From Saprospiraceae bacterium (GTDB lineage: Bacteria > Bacteroidota > Bacteroidia > Chitinophagales > Saprospiraceae): 42,572 nucleotides of DNA. The stretch is taken from positions 9,423-51,994 of the forward strand of contig JANQZX010000004.1 of NCBI GenBank assembly GCA_030728245.1. Reading direction: 5' to 3'. Shown here piece by piece: positions 35,935 through 42,572 of this stretch. Position 1 is the stretch's first letter, and each line of letters starts with the position of its first letter. The notes under the pieces were generated by a model, which searched no databases, had not been told where the DNA came from, and worked only from the letters and a program-made list of their open reading frames with translations. The position numbers and the translations under genes were made by a program.

Positions 35935-38463
35935 ATGAAAAATCTTTCCACCTTATCCTTTTTTATTATTGGGCTTTTGTCTTTCCACTGCCTGGTTGCA
36001 CAAGATAATCACAGATTAACCTCATTAAATAAAGTAGTAGATACCCTTTTACAAAGAAATGAATTTAATGGTACCCTGTTATATGCAGTAAATGGAAAAA
36101 TACAGTATGAAAAATCATTTGGGAACCTTAGTTTATCCGATAAAACACCTTTAGACAAGTCTTCCAGTTTTAATCTGGCTTCATTAACCAAACAATTCAT
36201 TGGCCTGTTAACATTAAAAATAAAAGAAAAATATCCCTTTAGCCTGGATGATCCGATACAGAAATACATCCTTTCATTTCCTTATGCCAACATAAAAATA
36301 AAACATCTGCTTTATCATACGTCTGGTCTTCAAGAATATTTTTATTGGGCAGAAAATCAAACCGGACCTTTGGATACCATTAAAAACAACGACGTACTGG
36401 CATTTTTAGCTAATCAAAAACCTGCCTTATTATTCACACCAGGATCAAAATTTCAATATTGTAACACCGGCTATATCATTATGACACTGGTTTTGGAAAA
36501 CATAACGGCAAAGCCAATCAATGAATTAATGGACCAATTTTTAATTCAACCTTTGAATCTGACAAATACAAAAATTCATACCATTAATACTTATCACTCT
36601 TTTCCAAATAGAGTGAAAGGATTTAAAGAGGAAAATGGAAAATTAGTGCAAAATGATTTGTATCGGATAGATGGTGTGTTTGGTGACGGAAATTTATATT
36701 CTTCCGCAAATGATTTATTAAAATGGACAGAGGCCTGGAAAAGGGAATTACTAAAAGCAAAAAACAACCTGCTGGAAGCCTTCCAACCTACTGTTTTAAA
36801 TAATGGAAAATTATCAAATTATGGATTTGGTTTTCAGATAGATACCTTAAATATACAATATTCCCACACTGGATCATGGGTTGGATTTTACAATTATCTG
36901 GCGACCAATTTGAAATCAAAGGAAACCATCATTCTATTAACGAATAATTCAAATTCTACCGCATCCAGAGCTATTCAACAATGGTTTAACCATAAAACGG
37001 TTGAATTTCAAAAAAGTACATTGATAACCAATGTTCGAATTATTGATGGTACAGGACTACCAGAAAGAAAGGGTTCTCTCAGGATTAAAGGGAATAAAAT
37101 AGTGGAAATGGGTCTATTGAATCCATACATTGGGGAAGAAGTGATAGATGGGCAGGACAATATTTTAGCACCTGGTTTCATTGATACTCATAGTCATCAT
37201 GAGGGTGGATTAGAAGAAAATCTGGAAGCCCTACCCGTTTTAAGTCAAGGAATTACCACCATTTGTATTGGACAAGATGGCTTTAGTCAACCCATGGATA
37301 CTCTAAAAAGCAGATATGCACAGCATAAGCCTGCCATTAATTTGCTTAGTTACACAGGACATGCCAGCTTGAGAATCAAACAAATGGGATTAAGGGGATT
37401 ATTTAGGACTGCCTCCGATAAAGAGATAGAAGGTATGAAACTGGATCTGGAAAATGAACTAAAAAAGGGCTCCTTTGGTATTTCCACCGGTCTGGAATAC
37501 GAGGAAGGCTTTTTCTCAAATAAAAATGAGGTTATTTCTTTAGCTCAAATAGCGGCAAAATATAAAGCCCGATATATGAGCCATATAAGAAGCGAGGATA
37601 TTCAAATTGAGAATGCGATAGATGAAATTATACAAATTGGAGCCCAGGTTAATCTGCCAGTTCAAATTTCACATATAAAAATTGCACAAAAAAGTAAGTG
37701 GGGAAATGCCCCTCAGATTATCCAGCAACTGCAAGCAGCAAGGCAAAAGGGAGTCAAAATCAGTGCAGATATTTATCCTTATACCTATTGGCAATCGACC
37801 TTAAGAGTATTATTTCCAAATAGAGATTATGATAATCCCGCTGCGGCTGAATTTGCTGTTAATCAATTATTTGATCCCAGTGAAAGTATCTTATTACGCT
37901 TTGCTCCTAACAAGGATTATGTTGGAAAAACGATTTCCCAAATTGCTGAAATAAGAAAATCAACGGATGCTGAAACCTTACAACGATTGGTAGCGGATGC
38001 CTCCCTTTTTGAGGAAAATAACCCCGATTATTCCGGCTCCATTGAAGGAATAATGGGTAAGGCGATGTCAGAAGAGGATCTGAAAACCTTTTTATCCTGG
38101 CCATTTACCAATGTCTGCTCTGATGGAGGATTTACAGGTCACCCGCGTGGAAGAGGTGCATTTCCCAGAATAATTTCAAATTATGTAAGAAATCAGCCTT
38201 TACTTACTTTACCAACAGCCATTTACAAAATGACAGGCCTTTGTGCTGAAAACCTGGGATTAACAGATAGAGGCATACTGTCATCGGGAAATTTTGCGGA
38301 TATGGTTCTTTTTAACCCTGCCATTATACAAGATAAAGCAACCATTACTCAACCTCAAGCGCTGAGTGAAGGTATATTACAAGTTTGGGTAAATGGTATT
38401 TCCGTGTACAAGGATGGAAAATCAACGAATCAATTTCCAGGCATAATTATAACCAGAAATTAA
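35935..38463 (+). CDS. Fusion of serine beta-lactamase-like hydrolase and D-aminoacylase-type amidohydrolase, exported
   Basis: 842 residues from ATG 35935, giving a signal peptide ending LVAQ. Residues about 25-350 form a class C beta-lactamase/D-aminopeptidase-like domain: S83-L-T-K86 (S-x-x-K), Y175-C-N177 (Y-x-N) and HTGSWVGF (KTG-like box). Residues about 360-840 form an amidohydrolase of the N-acyl-D-amino-acid deacylase type: GFIDTHSHHEGG with H419 and H421, SHIRSE, QISHIKIA and SDGGFTGHPRGRGAFPRI. Both halves keep their active sites, so a bifunctional periplasmic enzyme is likely, for instance cleaving D-amino-acid peptides and then N-acyl-D-amino acids. The stop overlaps the GNAT start (TAATG). 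Confidence 0.92.
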   Translation: MKNLSTLSFFIIGLLSFHCLVAQDNHRLTSLNKVVDTLLQRNEFNGTLLYAVNGKIQYEKSFGNLSLSDKTPLDKSSSFNLASLTKQFIGLLTLKIKEKYPFSLDDPIQKYILSFPYANIKIKHLLYHTSGLQEYFYWAENQTGPLDTIKNNDVLAFLANQKPALLFTPGSKFQYCNTGYIIMTLVLENITAKPINELMDQFLIQPLNLTNTKIHTINTYHSFPNRVKGFKEENGKLVQNDLYRIDGVFGDGNLYSSANDLLKWTEAWKRELLKAKNNLLEAFQPTVLNNGKLSNYGFGFQIDTLNIQYSHTGSWVGFYNYLATNLKSKETIILLTNNSNSTASRAIQQWFNHKTVEFQKSTLITNVRIIDGTGLPERKGSLRIKGNKIVEMGLLNPYIGEEVIDGQDNILAPGFIDTHSHHEGGLEENLEALPVLSQGITTICIGQDGFSQPMDTLKSRYAQHKPAINLLSYTGHASLRIKQMGLRGLFRTASDKEIEGMKLDLENELKKGSFGISTGLEYEEGFFSNKNEVISLAQIAAKYKARYMSHIRSEDIQIENAIDEIIQIGAQVNLPVQISHIKIAQKSKWGNAPQIIQQLQAARQKGVKISADIYPYTYWQSTLRVLFPNRDYDNPAAAEFAVNQLFDPSESILLRFAPNKDYVGKTISQIAEIRKSTDAETLQRLVADASLFEENNPDYSGSIEGIMGKAMSEEDLKTFLSWPFTNVCSDGGFTGHPRGRGAFPRIISNYVRNQPLLTLPTAIYKMTGLCAENLGLTDRGILSSGNFADMVLFNPAIIQDKATITQPQALSEGILQVWVNGISVYKDGKSTNQFPGIIITRN

Positions 38464-38972
38464 TGGAACCTTTACTAACAGAACGATTAATATTAAGACC
38501 TTTTTCATTAGATAATGCGAAAGATATATATGAATTAAACGGTGATCCTGATGTCCTGAAATATACCGGGGATAAACCCTTTGGCAGCACCGAAGAAGCG
38601 AAGGAATTTATTTTAAATTATAATCATTTTGAAAAATGGGAAAGAGGCCGTTGGGGCGTATTTCTTCGTGAAAACAATACTTTTATTGGATGGTGTGGAC
38701 TTAAATACCATGAAGATACCGGGGAAACGGATCTTGGTTATCGTTTTAAAAAAGCATTCTGGGGAAAAGGATATGGTACTGAAGCGGCCAGCATTTGTAT
38801 AAAAGATGGCTTTACCAGACTTCATTTACAGCGAATTTATGCGGAAGCTTATGCTGAAAATATTGGGTCAATCAGGATAATGCAAAAGGTAGGCATGAAG
38901 TTCCTAAAAGATACCCTATTTGAGGATGCACCAGGCAAGATCTATGAAATGCTAAAAACAAATTACAAATAA
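38463..38972 (+). CDS. GNAT acetyltransferase, RimJ/RimL type
   Basis: 169 residues from ATG 38463, which overlaps the preceding stop codon. The opening LLTERLILRPFSLDNAKDIYELNGDPDVLKYTGDKPF and the acetyl-CoA-binding loop FKKAFWGKGYGTEAA, then AYAENIGSIRIMQKVGMKF, are typical of the Acetyltransf_3 (RimJ/RimL/SpeG-like) group. It would acetylate an amino group of a protein, antibiotic or small molecule. Translational coupling to a D-amino-acid hydrolase suggests possible N-acetylation of amino acids or peptides, but this is inference only. Confidence 0.9.
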   Translation: MEPLLTERLILRPFSLDNAKDIYELNGDPDVLKYTGDKPFGSTEEAKEFILNYNHFEKWERGRWGVFLRENNTFIGWCGLKYHEDTGETDLGYRFKKAFWGKGYGTEAASICIKDGFTRLHLQRIYAEAYAENIGSIRIMQKVGMKFLKDTLFEDAPGKIYEMLKTNYK

Positions 38973-39074
38973 AGGAGGTCATACTTTTGGGAACTTAAAA
39001 AAAGTTATTACTTTAGATAAGCTATTTACAGATAGCCAAATATAATTCTGTAAACATCAAAAACCTTAGTTAAA

Positions 39075-40532
39075 ATGCGAAAAAACAAAAAGGCAGAAGA
39101 GTCCCGCCGGTCCTTTTTAAAAAAAGGAGTGGTAGCTTCCTCTTTTTTTATTGTTCCCAGATATGTTTTGGGTGGAACGGGTTACACAGCACCCAGTGAC
39201 CGATTAAACATTGCCGCCATTGGCGCAGGAGGAAAAGGCTCCAGTGATATTTTCAATGCCTCCGTAAAAGGTAGAGAAAGAATTGCCGCCTTATGTGACG
39301 TAGATTTTTCGGGTAGTGCAAAAAAGTCTGTCGCTAACTTTCCAGATGCCAAATTATACAAAGATTATCGGGTAATGCTCGATGAGATGAAAGATATTGA
39401 TGCTGTAACCATTTCAACACCAGATCATTCCCATGGGCCAGCGGCCATGTATGCCATGCAAAGAGGTAAACATGTTTATGTGCAAAAACCTATGGCTCAT
39501 AATATTAGGGAAACAAGAATTATGACTGAGTTTGCGCGTAACAATAAAATTGTTACCCAAATGGGAAATCAGGGTGGATCAAATCCACTCCTTGATTTAG
39601 TAAAAAAATGGGTTGATTCCGGCGTTATTGGGAAAGTAGCCAAAGTACAGGTTTGGACGAACAGACCTGTTTGGCCTCAGGGCGTACCTTTACAAGCACC
39701 AGACGAAAGCAAAAAACCGGCAGATTTGGACTGGAACTTATGGCTTGGACCTGCCAAAGAAACCCCTTATGTTCCTAATATGCACCCTTTCAATTGGAGA
39801 GGATGGTGGGATTACGGTACAGGTGCCTTAGGTGATGTTGGATGCCATTTGATAGACATTCCATTTAGAACCCTTGGACTTAAATATCCAACGGATGCTG
39901 AGTGCAGTGTTGCTTCCGTTTTCAGTAAAATGTGGACAGCAGATTACAATCCTGAAGGATGTCCTCCTTCTTCATTTATTACGCTACATTTTGATCCATC
40001 ACCTAAAAATGATACAAAATTAGAATTAACCTGGAGCGATGGTGGTATCAGACCTGCTCATCCAGAAATAATTCCTGAAAATATGGATATTGGCGGAACA
40101 GATAGTGCCAATGGGGTTCTTATGATTGGTGAAAAGGGTATCATTTCTACCAATATCAATGATAGCTCACCAATGATGCCAAAGTTGTTCCTTTATGACG
40201 GTACCCAAGAATTTGGTCCAAATGCTGCCGATGTGGTAGAATCTGAATATGGCCATCAGCGTAAATGGGTGGAGGCTTGTAAAGCTGGCTTCAACAGCCC
40301 TGAACACAAAGCGCTTACTTCTTCTTTTGATTATGCAGGTCCAATGACAGAAACCGTTCTCATGGGTAATCTGGCTATAAGAAGCTATAATCTTAGAAAA
40401 GAGGTAAATGGTAAAATGCAGTTTTATGGCAGAAGAAAGTTACTTTGGGATGGTGCAAATATGAAAATCACCAATTTCGAAGATGCCAACCAATTTGTTG
40501 GCAGAGAATATAGAAAAGGCTGGGAAATGTAA
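39075..40532 (+). CDS. Tat-exported Gfo/Idh/MocA family oxidoreductase
   Basis: 485 residues. A twin-arginine signal SRRSFLKKGVVASSFF (R11, R12) directs the folded, cofactor-loaded enzyme to the periplasm. The NAD(P)-binding Rossmann loop IGAGGKGSSDI follows at about residue 50, then ISTPDHSHGPAAMYAMQRGKHVYVQKPMAHN, where QKP takes the place of the usual EKP, common in this subfamily. WDYGTGALGDVGCHLIDIPF is the typical substrate-site segment. The family oxidises or reduces sugars and related polyols. A TACTTTTG -7-like element lies at 38982-38989, about 86 bases upstream, without a clear -33 partner. A strong terminator follows. Confidence 0.92.
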   Translation: MRKNKKAEESRRSFLKKGVVASSFFIVPRYVLGGTGYTAPSDRLNIAAIGAGGKGSSDIFNASVKGRERIAALCDVDFSGSAKKSVANFPDAKLYKDYRVMLDEMKDIDAVTISTPDHSHGPAAMYAMQRGKHVYVQKPMAHNIRETRIMTEFARNNKIVTQMGNQGGSNPLLDLVKKWVDSGVIGKVAKVQVWTNRPVWPQGVPLQAPDESKKPADLDWNLWLGPAKETPYVPNMHPFNWRGWWDYGTGALGDVGCHLIDIPFRTLGLKYPTDAECSVASVFSKMWTADYNPEGCPPSSFITLHFDPSPKNDTKLELTWSDGGIRPAHPEIIPENMDIGGTDSANGVLMIGEKGIISTNINDSSPMMPKLFLYDGTQEFGPNAADVVESEYGHQRKWVEACKAGFNSPEHKALTSSFDYAGPMTETVLMGNLAIRSYNLRKEVNGKMQFYGRRKLLWDGANMKITNFEDANQFVGREYRKGWEM

Positions 40533-40556
40533 TCCCCTTTTTGAAATATAAATTTT

Positions 40557-40595
40557 AAAAGCCGCAGTATTTATAACATATTGCGGCTTTTTTTT
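40557..40595 (+). terminator. Rho-independent terminator after the Gfo/Idh/MocA gene
   Basis: Stem GCCGCAGTAT / ATATTGCGGC (40561-40570 with 40578-40587, one G-T pair), loop TTATAAC, then eight T. On the minus strand the stem is followed by TTTTAAAATTT, so it may also stop transcripts from the parDE side. Confidence 0.9.
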
Positions 40596-40638
40596 AAAAT
40601 TCAATAGCTTTATTATTATTCCCTTAGTTAGGTTGTAT

Positions 40639-40891
40639 CTATTTTTTGAGAAAAGCTTCTATATCCATGTTATGATGTAATATTCTGTCGATGTAAATAA
40701 TTTCTGATGCTATCTTATAAAATATAATATGTGATTTTACATTTATTCTTCTATGTCCCTTTTTAACAAAATCAATGGATTCACCCATTTCAGAATTATT
40801 GCAAATTTCATTTATTACTTTAAATATTTCTTCATAAAATTTCATTTAAGTCCCTCAAAGCGAGTCGGCTTAATTCAAATTTGAAAATCAT
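40639..40891 (-). pseudogene. parE: ParE-family toxin, broken by internal deletion and frameshift
   Basis: Two fragments of one ParE/RelE-superfamily toxin. The first starts at ATG 40891, overlapping the parD stop (ATGA), and reads MIFKFELSRLALRDLNEIL before a stop at 40832-40834. The second, in another frame, runs from ATG 40845 to 40639 (68 residues) and covers KFYEEIFKVINEI, then FVKKGHRRINVKSHIIFYKI and IIYIDRILHHNMD, the conserved core and C-terminus. A complete family member has about 95 residues; here some 15 residues containing the W-x-Y-T...W-S-x-x-Q-A region are missing between the two pieces. The toxin is therefore probably non-functional. The break lies around 40832-40845 where a short AAATTTTA stretch could have mediated deletion. 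Confidence 0.8.
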
Positions 40892-41133
40892 TCTTGATAA
40901 CTTTGATTAAGATCATTTAAGTGTTTCATTGGATCAAAGTTGTCAACGTAACCACTCCTCTCTCCAGCTTCAATGGCTTCCCGAAGGATTTTAATTTTTT
41001 GTTCTCTTTCATCAACGAGTCTCAAACCCTCTCTAATTACTTCGCTAGCGGAAGAATATCTGCCTGTTTCTATACTTTTTTCAATGATACGTTCGAAATA
41101 ATCCCCTAAGGTAACAGATGTATTTTTTGACAT
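40888..41133 (-). CDS. parD: ParD-family ribbon-helix-helix antitoxin
   Basis: 81 residues. The N-terminus SKNTSVTLGDYFERIIEKSIETGRYSSASEVIREGLRLVDERE is the ParD/CC2985 ribbon-helix-helix DNA-binding domain, and the acidic C-terminal tail (GYVDNFDPMKHLNDLNQ) is the toxin-binding part. It would neutralise ParE and repress its own operon as a dimer. The stop overlaps the start of the toxin remnant by four bases (ATGA), as in intact parDE operons. A promoter and a palindrome that overlaps it precede the gene. Because the toxin is broken, the antitoxin seems to be an orphan. Confidence 0.9.
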   Translation of the reverse strand: MSKNTSVTLGDYFERIIEKSIETGRYSSASEVIREGLRLVDEREQKIKILREAIEAGERSGYVDNFDPMKHLNDLNQSYQE

Positions 41134-41145
41134 ATTTCTTTTTCA

Positions 41146-41176
41146 CAAAAGTACCAAAGTTTGGTATTAAAAGCAA
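41146..41176 (-). promoter_or_regulatory. parD promoter with overlapping palindromic operator
   Basis: On the minus strand TTG (41176-41174), a 20-base spacer and TACTTTTG (41153-41146) fit the Bacteroidota consensus. The perfect 7+1+7 palindrome TACCAAA-G-TTTGGTA (41152-41166) sits in the spacer and touches the -7 element. A ParD dimer bound there would block the promoter, matching known autoregulation of parDE operons. Confidence 0.65.
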
Positions 41177-41776
41177 GAATTTTATTTATTGTCTTAGCAT
41201 GAATGACCTGAAAACAGTTGAAAAATATAACTAAGAAATTAGAACGGATGATGCCTGATATAAATAAAAAATCATAAGACTCTTAACCAACCCTATACTC
41301 TCTAATTATCAAATCGTCTTATTTATATGATGGAAATGGAAACTAATGATTTAAATTCCAATAAAAAAATAAAAATAATCCAGGAATCAAATGAATCACA
41401 GTTCAGACTATAATGATATACTCGATGTAAAAAAATATCGAAATATATGAGTAAAAAAGAAATTACCCTTCAAAAAATCCAGCTACCTAATTGAGTTGGA
41501 GCCATTATTTTGAAATTCTCAAAGAAGACAACGACTAAAATTGTCTGAACAGTGATTTTTCTGATTAAATGATTATTTATGATAGCTGTATTCAAGTCAC
41601 AAATACAACTTTGCGTTTTGCATATTTTTAAATGGTCAACAATAAATATTAATTGGACACAACCAAAAAGAAGTTAAAAACGTTCTCGAACACATAATAG
41701 ACATACTTTACTTTATATATAGATATTAATAACCCAGATAGGGTCTAATAAATAATAAAAGGAAATAAATCAAAAA
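41177..41776. other. Gene-free, very AT-rich stretch
   Basis: About 600 bases with no intact gene. Only short frames occur, such as 41330-41413 (27 codons) and, shifted, 41406-41450. Phrases like DYNDILDVKKYRNI and FEILKEDND in changing frames could be remains of a decayed gene, but this is weak. No convincing promoter, RNA fold, IS end or direct repeat was found. Confidence 0.5.
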
Positions 41777-42565
41777 ATGGATAAGAAACTATTAAAAGAG
41801 ATTTTGTCAATACCCTCTTACACTGGTAATGAGAGTAAATTGGTCCATTTTATATGTGAGTTCTTGGAAGAGAACAAAATACCATATAAAGTGGATGAGC
41901 TGTTCAATATATATTGCACCAAAGGCGATGCTGATATATATCCTTGCGTTGTGGCGCACACAGATACGGTTCATAACAACCATTATATTGATGTTCGAAC
42001 GGAATTAAAGAAAAATTGTAGGGACGTATTAAAAGAGGCTTACAAAGGTTATGATGCCAAAGGGAAACCAACGGGCATTGGTGGTGACGACAAGGCTGGC
42101 GTTTTCGCTTGTTTAAGCTTACTATTAGAATTACCAGTGTTAAAGGCTGCTTTCTTTGTGTCAGAGGAGATTGGTTGTATTGGTTCAAATGAAGCGGATG
42201 AAGCTTTTTTTGAAAATGTTGGTTATGCTATACAATTTGACGCGCCCTTTGATTATATGGTAACAGAAGTGTCCTCTCGCGTTCCCTTGTTTGACAGGAG
42301 GAGTGAATTTTTCAAAAAAGTGAATAATGTGTTAATTGAATACATTATCCCGGAGTATGGTTCGCACCCTTTTACAGATGTTTATTCGTTGAAAAAACTA
42401 TTTGATTTTAGCTGCATTAATTTGTCTATTGGTTATTATGATCATCACACAGCGGATGAATATGTCATTTTAGAAGATGTGGAAAATGGCATAAAAATAG
42501 GAAGAGATATGATAGCTAGTCTGGGTTATGAAAAATACATAAAGAGATATGTACCAGTTGTTTAA
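41777..42565 (+). CDS. Compact M20-type zinc peptidase
   Basis: 262 residues. Metal-site motifs of the M20/M28/M42 clan are all present: AHTDT (H61, D63), GGDDKAG (bridging D104), SEEIG (general base E130, ligand E131), a late Asp in FTDVYSL, and YYDHHTADE near the C-terminus supplying the final His. The usual M20 lid/dimerisation domain of about 110 residues between the glutamates and the last His is missing, so this is a single-domain aminopeptidase- or carboxypeptidase-like form. It is preceded by a gene-free AT-rich region and a broken toxin-antitoxin locus, suggesting a more changeable part of the genome. Substrate unknown; the stop lies 7 bases from the window end. Confidence 0.87.
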   Translation: MDKKLLKEILSIPSYTGNESKLVHFICEFLEENKIPYKVDELFNIYCTKGDADIYPCVVAHTDTVHNNHYIDVRTELKKNCRDVLKEAYKGYDAKGKPTGIGGDDKAGVFACLSLLLELPVLKAAFFVSEEIGCIGSNEADEAFFENVGYAIQFDAPFDYMVTEVSSRVPLFDRRSEFFKKVNNVLIEYIIPEYGSHPFTDVYSLKKLFDFSCINLSIGYYDHHTADEYVILEDVENGIKIGRDMIASLGYEKYIKRYVPVV

Positions 42566-42572
42566 AGCAAGG

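Noticed and set aside
38971-38990. A strong Shine-Dalgarno-like AAAGGAGGT just after the GNAT stop codon
   Set aside because: No open reading frame of useful length follows; Bacteroidota rarely rely on such sites, so it is likely chance.
41274-41322. Seven-base inverted repeat ATAAGAC/GTCTTAT
   Set aside because: Short arms with a 35-base loop in very AT-rich DNA are expected by chance.
1-42572. Search for CRISPR arrays, tRNA genes, IS elements, integrases, phage or defence genes
   Set aside because: None could be supported apart from the decayed parDE locus.

Overview
The window looks like a chromosomal segment of a Bacteroidota bacterium, plausibly Saprospiria or a relative. The lineage inference rests on a SusC/SusD pair, a PorV/PorQ-type outer-membrane protein, a type B type IX secretion (T9SS) sorting domain, FG-GAP/ASPIC lipoproteins, TTTG-N20-TAnnTTTG promoters and low GC with AGA-rich arginine codons. 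No tRNA, rRNA, CRISPR array, insertion sequence or prophage was seen. Most of the window is ordinary housekeeping and surface biology.

Layout. 1-2022 (minus): a partial exported M20/AbgB-type amidohydrolase and an unrecognised membrane coiled-coil protein, one base apart. 2142-5910 (plus): arginine deiminase, a hot-dog thioesterase, a YihY/BrkB membrane protein and a PorV/PorQ-family protein, mostly overlapping. 5920-6146: a non-coding RNA with a near-perfect promoter and paired ends, probably 6S RNA. 6149-13313: a stand-alone LON domain protein (minus), a giant alpha-2-macroglobulin lipoprotein and a DUF1080 protein. 13317-18073: uridine kinase (minus) divergent from a NupC nucleoside transporter, followed by ferredoxin, IscX, KdsC, a UbiA-type prenyltransferase and Maf. 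18070-23119: an SRPBCC protein, a metallophosphoesterase, PnuC, a penicillin-acylase-family enzyme and a small membrane protein.

23356-33755 is the main surface locus: SusC, SusD, a strong hairpin, a 14-motif FG-GAP/ASPIC lipoprotein and a secreted T9SS type B protein. SusC/SusD would import a ligand through the outer membrane; the other two could bind or process it outside, but the substrate cannot be read from the sequence. 33830-38972 holds a rhodanese-thioredoxin lipoprotein, a nested inverted repeat, a bile-acid-symporter-family protein, a cupin, a beta-lactamase/D-aminoacylase fusion and a GNAT acetyltransferase. 39075-40532 is a Tat-exported Gfo/Idh/MocA oxidoreductase with a clear terminator.

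40639-42565 is the most accessory-looking part: a ParD antitoxin with a promoter and overlapping palindromic operator, a ParE toxin broken by an internal deletion and frameshift, 640 bp of very AT-rich DNA without an intact gene, and a compact M20-type peptidase. No wholly new system was identified. The strongest leads are the unannotated 6S-like RNA, the orphaned antitoxin, the two-domain D-amino-acid hydrolase fusion and two hairpins placed just upstream of start codons.
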